A stretch of 34,930 nucleotides of DNA from Nitrospinaceae bacterium. Its GTDB lineage: Bacteria > Nitrospinota > Nitrospinia > Nitrospinales > VA-1. Made by a program: the position numbers and the translations under genes. Below the pieces are notes generated by a model. That model was not told the origin of the DNA, searched no databases, and was given only the letters and a program-made list of their open reading frames with translations. Where the stretch lies: the NCBI GenBank assembly GCA_029261435.1, contig JAJDBI010000112.1:1-34930 (forward strand), in the 5' to 3' direction. How positions within the stretch are numbered: the stretch's first letter is position 1; the number at the start of each line of letters is the position of its first letter. This document shows positions 23,468 through 32,115 of this stretch, one piece after another.

Positions 23468-24397
23468 ATGAAAAACATAATGTCGGAATCATTGGACCTT
23501 TTGAAGGTCCAATACTCCTTTACTAAGGCAGATGAAGGTTTACTTCTACAAATGAAACCTCACTTGGAATCTCATGTCGTTGAATTTTTGGATGGCTTTT
23601 ATGAGTCGATTTGGAAACTCGGAAATGTCTCTGAATTCTTTGAAAATGATCTGGCATTCAATCAGCATCGCGACATTATTCGTCAATGGTACCTTGACCT
23701 ATTCGCTGGGGCTTATGGAGCTGATTATTTTTTAAGTCTTGCAAAAATCAGAGAGGCACACGCAAAGTTGGCAATCCCTACCCACCATATGATGGCATTA
23801 TTTTACTTTACTCCAACATTTACCATAGACACTATCCAGAAGCATAATTATGACGATAATTACTTGTCCAAAAGGATTAAGGCAATTGAAAAAATCCTGG
23901 CAATTAACTTAGACATTTTAACGGGTTCCGTTCGAGAAATTGAAACAAGCCAATCTTCATCCATTTCCAGGCTTGAAGTTAAGTTACTTAGATATCTACA
24001 TACTGTTGGGGCCTATTTCAATTATCTGCTTATGGGAGCCCTTGTGATGGTGGCAACTTTCGCGATTGGGTTGTTCGGGTATGATATTTATCTCTTGTTT
24101 TCAGGGAACGCTTCTATTGAAATTGGCATTTTAACCACTTTAGGAAGTCTACTGATACTTTGGGCAGCGATTGAGTTAATCAATGAGGAAATTAAACATT
24201 TGAGCGGTGGAAGCTCTGCCTTGGTTGCATTTATAACACTTGCTATTGCGGCATTGATTCGGAAAATATTAATTGTTTCTCTCTCTCCAGATAAGACAAA
24301 CGAAATCCTTATGTATGGGCTATTAGTACTGCTTCTAAGTATTTCTTATTGGACAATTTCACTTACATTGAAACCTCAAAAGCTTCAGGTGAATTGA
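23468..24397 (+). CDS. Protoglobin-PsiE fusion membrane protein
   Basis: 309 residues. Residues 1-165 look like a protoglobin/globin-coupled-sensor domain: KADEGLLLQMKPHLESHVVEFLDGFYESI (Tyr45, distal B10 position), RQWYLDLFAGAYGADYFLSLAKIREAHAKLAIP (His98, proximal haem ligand). Residues about 170-300 hold four membrane helices of the PsiE type: LLMGALVMVATFAIG, TTLGSLLILWAAIELINEEIKH, AFITLAIAALIRKILIV, EILMYGLLVLLLSISYWTI. Globin sensors bind O2, NO or CO through haem; PsiE is a phosphate-starvation-induced membrane protein without known activity. A gas-responsive membrane protein is inferred. The start lacks a ribosome site; a second ATG is at 23480. Confidence 0.82.
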   Translation: MKNIMSESLDLLKVQYSFTKADEGLLLQMKPHLESHVVEFLDGFYESIWKLGNVSEFFENDLAFNQHRDIIRQWYLDLFAGAYGADYFLSLAKIREAHAKLAIPTHHMMALFYFTPTFTIDTIQKHNYDDNYLSKRIKAIEKILAINLDILTGSVREIETSQSSSISRLEVKLLRYLHTVGAYFNYLLMGALVMVATFAIGLFGYDIYLLFSGNASIEIGILTTLGSLLILWAAIELINEEIKHLSGGSSALVAFITLAIAALIRKILIVSLSPDKTNEILMYGLLVLLLSISYWTISLTLKPQKLQVN

Positions 24398-24444
24398 TCC
24401 ATAATCATTATTAAACCAAACTTTCATCAGGAAAGAAGGCTGAA

Positions 24445-24915
24445 ATGAACCCAAAAGACGAAATCCAGAAACTCATCCAAGCCGAAATGAAAAAGTGGGA
24501 GGACTACGAAGATAAGAATGATAAATTACGGATTCATCAAGCAGATAACTTCAAATTCATTTGTGCTCTCCTGAATGACCTTGTCGCATCGATCGAACCA
24601 GAATATACCAAGACAAATATTCTGGATGGCCATGCAACATTAAAGGTTGGCAATGATATAGACCGTTCGAGCTTTATCAGTTGGACCATCCAACCGAACT
24701 TTATAACACTGGAGAGTAAGGAAGAGTACTGGAACACCAATCTTTGGCAAGACAAAGTAAATATAGAGGCGGAACCCGGTTTTAAAGTACAGGAGAAGCG
24801 AGGTGATGACGTAGAAACGAACTCTGAGTTTGGGACAGAAAATGATTTAATTAATTATCTCGCTCAAGAAATCGCCAAGAGAGTCGCTTTTTACCGTTAC
24901 AGAAAAAACGTTTAG
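24445..24915 (+). CDS. Hypothetical protein in the accessory segment
   Basis: 156 residues, charged, no membrane helix or signal. N-terminal helix (MNPKDEIQKLIQAEMKKWEDYEDKN), a beta-rich middle (ATLKVGNDIDRSSFISWTIQPNFITLESKEEYW) and a C-terminal helix (ENDLINYLAQEIAKRVAFYRYRK). AAGG lies 5 bases before the ATG. It follows the globin-PsiE gene by 47 bases on the same strand, so it may share a transcript. The fold resembles small effector-binding or immunity-like proteins in outline only; no family recognised. Confidence 0.7.
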   Translation: MNPKDEIQKLIQAEMKKWEDYEDKNDKLRIHQADNFKFICALLNDLVASIEPEYTKTNILDGHATLKVGNDIDRSSFISWTIQPNFITLESKEEYWNTNLWQDKVNIEAEPGFKVQEKRGDDVETNSEFGTENDLINYLAQEIAKRVAFYRYRKNV

Positions 24916-24946
24916 GATAGGCTCGTTTTCCCCAGGAGAATTAATA

Positions 24947-24988
24947 ATGCCTAATAAATTAATGGAACAGACCACTACCAAACTGTAG
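24947..24988 (+). CDS. Possible 13-residue leader or gene remnant
   Basis: MPNKLMEQTTTKL, a 13-codon frame with a very good AGGAG 8-9 bases before the ATG. It ends 8 bases before the right direct repeat. It may be the 5' stump of a gene cut by the recombination that made the segment border, or a chance start. Confidence 0.25.
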   Translation: MPNKLMEQTTTKL

Positions 24989-24996
24989 ATTTTTCT

Positions 24997-25010
24997 GATT
25001 AGTTATCAGT
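24997..25010 (+). repeat. Right direct repeat of the accessory segment
   Basis: GATTAGTTATCAGT, identical to 21554-21567. Sixty-two bases later GGCGAACTTCAA...CAATGTCCGCTT resembles the block near 21593. The distance from repeat to block differs (39 against 75 bases). Confidence 0.45.
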
Positions 25011-25070
25011 CGGCTTTTTGAAGGGGTTACTAAATACTTTATCAATTGACTTAGAATGCTGTGAGAGGCT

Positions 25071-25151
25071 GGCGAACTTCAAATATTCAATGTCCGCTTT
25101 GGGTCGTTTGGAGACATTAAGATTTTTGTAATTTGTGCCACAACGTTCGCC
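25071..25151. repeat. Inverted repeat GGCGAAC / GTTCGCC
   Basis: GGCGAAC at 25071-25077 and GTTCGCC at 25145-25151, 67 bases apart, in the 250-base gene-free stretch before the TrpD-like gene end. The layout recalls a small mobile-element or recombination-site end, but no known core motif (such as an attC RYYYAAC/GTTRRRY pair) is present. Confidence 0.35.
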
Positions 25152-25166
25152 GAGAGGATCTAATGA

Positions 25167-26234
25167 TTAGTTTCCAGCAGTCCATTGCATGAGCGATTCA
25201 TAAGCTTTTCCGGATTCAAGGAGGGCAAGGGCTCGGTCAAACCCTTCCTGAGAGGTGTTGAACACCCCGCAAAGGTGAGTCAATGTCCCTGCCTGACTGG
25301 CTATTTGCAGGCTTGCCGGCCCCTTTCCCGTTTTTAATGCGTTTTCTCCAAGTTTCACTATTGTTTCGAGATTGGATGTTATCGGCTTTAATTCTTCGTG
25401 GGCTTCGGCAATACGTTGTGCTGTTTCTTCGTTGTACAGGTTTTTGAGGGAAAGGTTTTTTTGTTCAGTTTCTTCAGAGCTATTCTGGATAAATACTTTT
25501 GCTTCTTTGTGTACACCGAACAAAGTGGTGCCCTCCATACCATTTCCGACGATAACTTTATCGAACTGGCTGAGTTTTCCGATTTCGGTGAGTGCTGTTT
25601 CGTAGCCGCGATGGAAGTAGGTGGTGGCGAGAATATTTTTCCGAGCTTTGACGGGCATTAGAATTTTTTCCAAAGTGGCGAGCATTGGGCGTTTAACGAT
25701 TTCAGTCCGTAAAGGTCTTAGCGCTTCTAATTGTGGCAGGGTGTCGGCGGTGCTGAGATAACCGAACTGATGTTTTTCCAGCAACGCCAGACGTTGTTTT
25801 CCTTCTGCCACTTTATAATGGTTCTGCAAAATGTCTTCGAAGGTGATGCCGAATTTTGGTGGTAACGGTAATGCCGAATGACCGTAAACAGGGAGGCCAA
25901 GTTGGGCAATCACCGGGATGGCGTAAAACCCGAAATAGGGGATGCGTTGGAATCCGTCAAAAGGATCGGCAATTTGCAGGAGTTGATCAAAGTCAACCGA
26001 TGCTGGAACAACGTGGTTTTGCAAGGCTCGCCAATAGCCGATATTTTCGGGCAGGGTTTCCAGTTTCATACGTGCGGCAATGAGAAAGACTCCAGCGCGG
26101 ACTTTTGAAACCTCATCATCGAGAATCAGGTTCAGGGCATCTTCGGCTTCTGCTGCGGTTAAGTCTTTACTCAAACGGGGACCCGCCGCAATTTTTTGCA
26201 GATAGTCTTTCATTCTGGCTTCCGGGTCCAGCAT
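25167..26234 (-). CDS. Degenerate TrpD-like phosphoribosyltransferase-family protein
   Basis: 355 residues with the anthranilate phosphoribosyltransferase fold: a helical N-terminus (LTAAEAEDALNLILDDEVSKVRAGVFLIAARMKLET) and a C-terminal catalytic-like domain. The usual PRPP loops are altered: VYGHSALPLPPKFGITFEDIL stands where KHGNR...SGSADVLEALG is expected, and VIVGNGMEGTTLFG where the GLDE motif would be. This is the TrpD2/YbiB-like state, known for nucleic-acid binding rather than tryptophan synthesis. No trp gene is nearby. ATGs at 26234 and 26213 both have weak ribosome sites. Confidence 0.75.
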   Translation of the reverse strand: MLDPEARMKDYLQKIAAGPRLSKDLTAAEAEDALNLILDDEVSKVRAGVFLIAARMKLETLPENIGYWRALQNHVVPASVDFDQLLQIADPFDGFQRIPYFGFYAIPVIAQLGLPVYGHSALPLPPKFGITFEDILQNHYKVAEGKQRLALLEKHQFGYLSTADTLPQLEALRPLRTEIVKRPMLATLEKILMPVKARKNILATTYFHRGYETALTEIGKLSQFDKVIVGNGMEGTTLFGVHKEAKVFIQNSSEETEQKNLSLKNLYNEETAQRIAEAHEELKPITSNLETIVKLGENALKTGKGPASLQIASQAGTLTHLCGVFNTSQEGFDRALALLESGKAYESLMQWTAGN

Positions 26235-26323
26235 TTATTGAGGTTTCCTTTCTCAGTGCCATTATTTAGAGTATGATGATAACTCTTAATTAATAACTAA
26301 AAGTAATTTTTTTTTCGGTATTT

Positions 26324-28027
26324 ATGCAGGTTTCTCATTCAGCCGAATCGGCCCTCGACTCGACTATTTCACGCAATGATTTGCAGGTGCTTCTGGTTTA
26401 CCCCAACACTCGGGATGTGGCTATGGCCAACCTGGGTTTCCAGCAGGTTTATTCTCTATTGAACAAAATTGAAGGAGTGGTTTGTGACCGTTTTGCCATG
26501 CCCGTTGGGTGGAAGCCGGAAACGCAATCGTTGGAACGCGAAGAATTGCGTTCGATGGATCTACAGATGCACCCGCTTGAGTTCGATGTTATCGCGTTTT
26601 CAATTTCGTTTGAACCGGATTACCTGAACACGGTGCTGGCCCTGAAATACTTTGGTATTCCGCTGGATCGCAAGGGGAGAGACGCTTCTTTTCCGATGAT
26701 AACAGCAGGGGGATCGGCGATATTCATCAATCCTGAACCGTTGGCAGAGTGTATGGATGTTCTGTACATTGGTGAAGGCGAAGGCATGGCCGAAGACTTT
26801 TTTAGCTTGTTGCGCGAAAACGAAGATCGGGATCAATTTTTTGAACGCGCAGTTTCCATTCCCGGAATTTATTTGCCGCAGCATTATCGTCCTCGGATGG
26901 AGCAGGGCCTGCAAGTAGGCGTTTTACCTTTAGAGAGTGCCCCTGCCCGTGTGGTACGGCATTGGGTAGTGAAGGAGGAATCACTTTGCACACACTCGGT
27001 TCTGCATGATGAAGACTCTACTTTCAAAGATATGGCATTGATGGAGGTTACAAGAGGGTGCATTTGGGCCTGCCGGTTTTGCACGGCAGGTTTTATATAC
27101 CGTCCTCCTCGTTTGCCCGATCTCGAAAAAACATATAATTCTATGGATACCCTGCTCACCGGCCTTGGTAAATCAGCGCAGACCATCGGTCTGGTCGGGC
27201 CATCAGTGACCGATCACCCGGACTTGCCAGCGTTAGCCCGGAAAATTACCGAACAGGGTAAGAAACTTTCGTTCTCTTCTTTGCGGATGGAAACGCTCAC
27301 CGATGAGTTGGTGGATCTGATTCTGCAAAGTGGTCAGAAAACTCTGACGGTGGCTGTGGATGCTCCTTCTGAAAAAATGCGCGATGTCATTAATAAGGCC
27401 GCAACCGATGACTACATCGTTGAGAAGTGTCGGTTCCTCACCCGCAAAGGCATTCTTCATTTAAAAATCTATTCCATTATTGGACTGCCTTTAGAAACGG
27501 AAGATGATATTGACCAATTCATTCGGCTTGTTGAGAGGGTGCAGGAAGGTTATGTCGAGGAGTGCCGGAAGCTTGGGCGTATTGGCCAGTTGACGATTGG
27601 CCTGAGTCCGTTAGTGCCCAAACCCGGAACACCGTTTCAATGGCACCCGATGGAATCGGTGAAGAGCTTAAAGAAAAAGTTTGCCCGGGTGAGAAAGGCT
27701 CTGGGGAAAATACCGTATCTTAAAATGAGTTTTGGTTCTCCCAACGAAGCCTACCTGCAAACATATTTGTCGCGGGGAGATCGGAATACGCAGGAATTTT
27801 TCAAAACTTATTTGAATAACGGTCATGATGCCAAGAGCGCGTTGAAAGAGCATCCCGTTGATGAGTATGTTTACCGGCAATATGAAAAGAATGATTACCT
27901 TCCCTGGGATATTGTGGATCACGGTTACCGTGAGAACTTCCTTTGGGAAGATTATCAACGCGGATTAAAAGCCGCACACACTCCCGTATGTGATACGGCT
28001 ATCTGTCACATCTGCGGCCTCTGCTAA
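26324..28027 (+). CDS. B12-binding radical SAM protein
   Basis: 567 residues. The N-terminal part is a cobalamin-binding-like domain (LQVLLVYPNTRDVAMANLGFQQVYSLLN, and DVLYIGEGEGMAEDFFSLL). The radical SAM core has CIWACRFC (Cys246, 250, 253), a Cx3Cx2C cluster motif, in the TRGC...CTAGFIYRPPR form of the TIGR03960-type family. The tail ends with CDTAICHICGLC, four Cys that may hold another metal site. These proteins use a 4Fe-4S cluster and SAM; the substrate for this family is unknown. It is divergent from the TrpD-like gene with 89 bases between. Confidence 0.88.
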   Translation: MQVSHSAESALDSTISRNDLQVLLVYPNTRDVAMANLGFQQVYSLLNKIEGVVCDRFAMPVGWKPETQSLEREELRSMDLQMHPLEFDVIAFSISFEPDYLNTVLALKYFGIPLDRKGRDASFPMITAGGSAIFINPEPLAECMDVLYIGEGEGMAEDFFSLLRENEDRDQFFERAVSIPGIYLPQHYRPRMEQGLQVGVLPLESAPARVVRHWVVKEESLCTHSVLHDEDSTFKDMALMEVTRGCIWACRFCTAGFIYRPPRLPDLEKTYNSMDTLLTGLGKSAQTIGLVGPSVTDHPDLPALARKITEQGKKLSFSSLRMETLTDELVDLILQSGQKTLTVAVDAPSEKMRDVINKAATDDYIVEKCRFLTRKGILHLKIYSIIGLPLETEDDIDQFIRLVERVQEGYVEECRKLGRIGQLTIGLSPLVPKPGTPFQWHPMESVKSLKKKFARVRKALGKIPYLKMSFGSPNEAYLQTYLSRGDRNTQEFFKTYLNNGHDAKSALKEHPVDEYVYRQYEKNDYLPWDIVDHGYRENFLWEDYQRGLKAAHTPVCDTAICHICGLC

Positions 28028-28030
28028 CCT

Positions 28031-28095
28031 CCACTCGGCGTGGGGCCTGCTGTAATGGCTTTTCCTGGCTAGCAAAAGTTTTTCTCGGCTCAAAG
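28031..28095 (+). repeat. 3' dispersed repeat element, copy B
   Basis: Starts 4 bases after the radical SAM stop: CCACTCGGCGTGG, GCC, CTG, AATGGCTTT, CCTGGCTAGC, then CTCGGCTCAAAGAATT. The first half matches copy A (7053-6983, minus strand, also just after a stop codon) and the second half matches copy C (10626-10653). Confidence 0.5.
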
Positions 28096-28097
28096 AA

Positions 28098-29003
28098 TTA
28101 ATGCTGTATTCCTCTCTGTTTAAAAACTTTCCAAGTTAGTAGACCTAAGCTGTATACGTTCATGAAAGTGACCAGTAGGATCATGAATAATTCCAGTTGA
28201 TTCAGTAGAGAAAAAAATACCAGCATCACGTTGTTGGTGCATAAGCATAAGGGGCTGACCCAGGCCAGAAATTTTTTGTCAGAGTACCAGTTCTGCAAAG
28301 CCTCTTCGGTGTCGGGGACCCGTGCAAGTCTTCTGCACATAGCATCCAGCTGTTCCACGGCTTTATCCTGCCAAACGTATGCCCAGACAAACAGCGTTTG
28401 CAGTCTCAGGTCCCAGGGGTCTGTCTGGCCTTCTTCTACTTTGCGCTTATCTTCTTCGGTTACGCTTTCGTCCACTCGGTTTTTTTCGTAGGAACCTACA
28501 CGGGATGTGTAATTGACAAGATAAAAAACAAAAAACGTGCTTTGCATGAAGCAGACCAGTAGTCCAAGCAGTCCCAGAACCCAGTACTCCTGCATTCCTG
28601 TTGTCCGAACCAGATACACCGTTACAGCAATATAAACCAGAACGGTGACGAGGAAATCAGCCAGCGAGTCGAGAAACCTGCCGAAACGTGATGTCGTGCC
28701 CCGCACGCGGGCAAGGTTGCCATCGACATTGTCGAGAAATACTTTTCCATAAAGAAAGATTGCTCCCCACACCAGAGCGTCAGGAATTCCGGAAACATAA
28801 AGTCCGGCTGAAGCCAAACCAAAAACCAGTGAAAGAAAAGTGATCTGGTTTGGCGTGACCGATGTGGGATACAACAGGCGAACGACCCAACGGTTCATGA
28901 AATACCAGATCTCGTTCACATCAAAAAACCGCTCCCCGGCTGGAAGCTTATTCATCTTTTCAATATCAAAATCCATTGCGAAAGAATAGCACAAGAGATA
29001 CAT
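28098..29003 (-). CDS. CDP-alcohol phosphatidyltransferase family protein
   Basis: 301 residues. The signature D-G-x2-A-R-x8-G-x3-D-x3-D is complete as DGNLARVRGTTSRFGRFLDSLAD, and the preceding DNVDG fits. Hydrophobic helices flank it (PNQITFLSLVFGLASAGLYV, FLVTVLVYIAVTVYLV, WVLGLLGLLVCFMQSTFFVFYLV). These integral membrane enzymes join a CDP-alcohol to a hydroxyl acceptor to make a phospholipid; the acceptor cannot be told from sequence. The loop before the last helices is long and charged (about 175-245). GAGGA is well placed before the ATG. Confidence 0.9.
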   Translation of the reverse strand: MYLLCYSFAMDFDIEKMNKLPAGERFFDVNEIWYFMNRWVVRLLYPTSVTPNQITFLSLVFGLASAGLYVSGIPDALVWGAIFLYGKVFLDNVDGNLARVRGTTSRFGRFLDSLADFLVTVLVYIAVTVYLVRTTGMQEYWVLGLLGLLVCFMQSTFFVFYLVNYTSRVGSYEKNRVDESVTEEDKRKVEEGQTDPWDLRLQTLFVWAYVWQDKAVEQLDAMCRRLARVPDTEEALQNWYSDKKFLAWVSPLCLCTNNVMLVFFSLLNQLELFMILLVTFMNVYSLGLLTWKVFKQRGIQH

Positions 29004-29182
29004 GGTGTTCCTCTATGTAAATCAACATCAAAAATACTCCTCTCAAAATCCACTGAGAAATCGCATGGTATTTTCTCCTGATCCAGCCTTAGAGATATGT
29101 TGCTTGCATTAAGTTTATGGTCATGTCAATAAATCCCCAGTCGAATAATATTCAATTCTAATATTTAGAGGAGGGTTTAAGC

Positions 29183-30673
29183 ATGAAAAAGCAATTGGCA
29201 TTTTTCACGGTATTCAGTTTTTTGTTGGTTTCTACAGGAGTGGGGGCGCAGACCATTGTGTTGGATGGCGTGCCTATAGGGCTTACCAATCCCAAAGAAG
29301 GACATTTCACCAACCTCGAAGCGACCACTCAAATCACACTGGGAGCAGAGACCATCACAAACTTCAGTGGACTAGACGATGACAAGGTTAAAGTTTCTTC
29401 TGGAGACACTGCCGATTTTCTGGAAACCCAGATTGTGGGTGGAACAGGAGTCACAGTAAACTCTGACGGAAGTCAGATCACCATCTCCGCGCCACCTGCG
29501 AATGTGGAAGACAGTACTGATGGAGTGGAAGTCACTTTTGCGGGATTGGGTGAATACGATCCGGGTACAGGAGTTGTACCGGCATTGGATTTGAACGGTA
29601 CGAATCTGGTGGTCAATCAAGCTAATCCCACTGTGACAGTGGGAGGAATTTCTTCGACGGTGCTTGCCAGCTCCGATAACCCGCAGCAGGTCATCGTGCG
29701 TGTTCCTCAAGGTTTGAGCACTGGCAACTATAAGTTGAAAGTGAAAAATGCCAATGGTTTTTCGGAAGGTCTCATTCCACTCAACCAGACTTTCTTTGAT
29801 GGAAGCGCTTGGAATGAAGCGACTGCATCTGCCGACTGGTCAGCTCGCATTTATCACCGTTCGGTGATTTATGACAATAAAATGTGGGTCATGGGAGGAA
29901 CTGATGGAGTTGATAAAAATGATGTCTGGTATTCCAGTGATGGCATCACCTGGACCTTGGCCACTGCCAATGCGGCCTGGTCTGCACGTACAAACCCCAC
30001 TTTACTGGTCTACAATAATAAAATGTGGGTCATCGGTGGATATGATGGAGTTAATAAAAACGATGTCTGGTCCAGTACGGATGGAATTACCTGGACTCAA
30101 GCTACCGGCTCTGCCGGTTGGTCGGCCCGTAGTATCCATACTTCGGTGGTTTTTGATGATGGAAGTGGAGAAAAAATGTGGGTCCTTGGTGGGTTAGGTA
30201 GCTCCAACAAGAATGATGTTTGGTCTTCTACGGATGGTGTTGCCTGGACCCAGACCACAGCCTCCGCTTCATGGTCGGTTCGCATTTTCCACAGCTCAGT
30301 GGTCTATGACAACAAAATGTGGGTCATCGGTGGAACCAACAATGGCTCCCATAAAGGCGATGTCTGGTATTCCAGCGATGGCATCTCCTGGGCTGAAGCC
30401 ACAGCCAATGCGCCCTGGGTTACTCGCTATGGTCACTCCTTGCTGGTCTACAATAATAAAATGTGGATCTTCGGTGGACATGATGGTGTCAGAAAGAATG
30501 ATGTCTGGTCTAGCACCGATGGAATCACTTGGGTTCAAGCCACTGCAGGTGCGGCTTGGGTTGCTCGCCTAAACCACACTTCGCTGGTCTTCAACAAAAA
30601 AATCTGGGTCATCGGCGGTAGTATTTCCAGCGGCGGTGGTTATGATAATGATGTCTGGCACACTTCCAACTAG
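29183..30673 (+). CDS. Secreted Kelch-like six-bladed propeller with IPT/TIG-like domain
   Basis: 496 residues. A signal peptide (MKKQLAFFTVFSFLLVSTGVGA) is followed by a beta-rich region, an IPT/TIG-like domain (about 125-200, ALDLNGTNLVVNQANPTVTVGG ending in GNYKLKVKNANGFS) and six repeats of about 47-51 residues (about 208-495), each of the form W-x-ATA-x-A-x-W-SAR-x2-H-x-SVVYDNKMWVIGG-x-DG-x2-KNDVWSSTDGI. Kelch-like blades form a closed propeller for protein or carbohydrate binding at the cell surface. GAGGAGGG precedes the ATG. A terminator follows at 30706. Ligand unknown. Confidence 0.88.
   Translation: MKKQLAFFTVFSFLLVSTGVGAQTIVLDGVPIGLTNPKEGHFTNLEATTQITLGAETITNFSGLDDDKVKVSSGDTADFLETQIVGGTGVTVNSDGSQITISAPPANVEDSTDGVEVTFAGLGEYDPGTGVVPALDLNGTNLVVNQANPTVTVGGISSTVLASSDNPQQVIVRVPQGLSTGNYKLKVKNANGFSEGLIPLNQTFFDGSAWNEATASADWSARIYHRSVIYDNKMWVMGGTDGVDKNDVWYSSDGITWTLATANAAWSARTNPTLLVYNNKMWVIGGYDGVNKNDVWSSTDGITWTQATGSAGWSARSIHTSVVFDDGSGEKMWVLGGLGSSNKNDVWSSTDGVAWTQTTASASWSVRIFHSSVVYDNKMWVIGGTNNGSHKGDVWYSSDGISWAEATANAPWVTRYGHSLLVYNNKMWIFGGHDGVRKNDVWSSTDGITWVQATAGAAWVARLNHTSLVFNKKIWVIGGSISSGGGYDNDVWHTSN
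29806..30666 (+). repeat. Six tandem Kelch-blade repeats
   Basis: Six units of about 141-153 bases. Short stretches such as ACAATAAAATGTGGGTCAT and GATGTCTGGT recur near-identically, so the array is young or homogenised and could change blade number by recombination. Confidence 0.8.
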
Positions 30674-30705
30674 CGGTCAGGCGAATGCCCATAGCAGTAT
30701 AGAGG

Positions 30706-30730
30706 GGGATGCCTGCAGGCATCCCTTTCT
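30706..30730 (+). terminator. Terminator after the Kelch-like gene
   Basis: GGGATGCC-TGCA-GGCATCCC, a perfect 8-bp stem, followed by TTTCTTATTT. It lies 33 bases after the stop. The next gene converges from the other strand. Confidence 0.75.
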
Positions 30731-30741
30731 TATTTGGCAAT

Positions 30742-31854
<1,113 letters not shown>

Positions 31855-32115
31855 AAGCCTTAAGCTCCTGAAGAAAAATACCGTTAAAAACATAATAGAA
31901 AAGGTACCTCCGAGTTTGGCTCGAGGCTGAAAGAGGTTATCAGAGAGACAGACTGAATACAATCCGGGTCGTCTGGTTTTGCATAGAAAGAGAAGGTATA
32001 CTGAACTTGGTCGACTCAAAGGATTGATTAAACCATTTTACCTTCTTGTCGGATTCCACAAGGCAACTTCCTTTATTGTGAGAACCTAAACCTTATATTT
32101 TGAAATTCACAATCC
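31855..32115. other. Divergent intergenic region
   Basis: About 260 bases between the lipocalin gene and the epimerase gene. An upstream ATG (31893) with GGAGG 13 bases before it gives an alternative, longer lipocalin start. No terminator or firm promoter was found. Confidence 0.4.

Noticed and set aside
25071..25151. Integron attC site
   Set aside because: The inverted arms do not fit the RYYYAAC / GTTRRRY core and no integrase gene is present.
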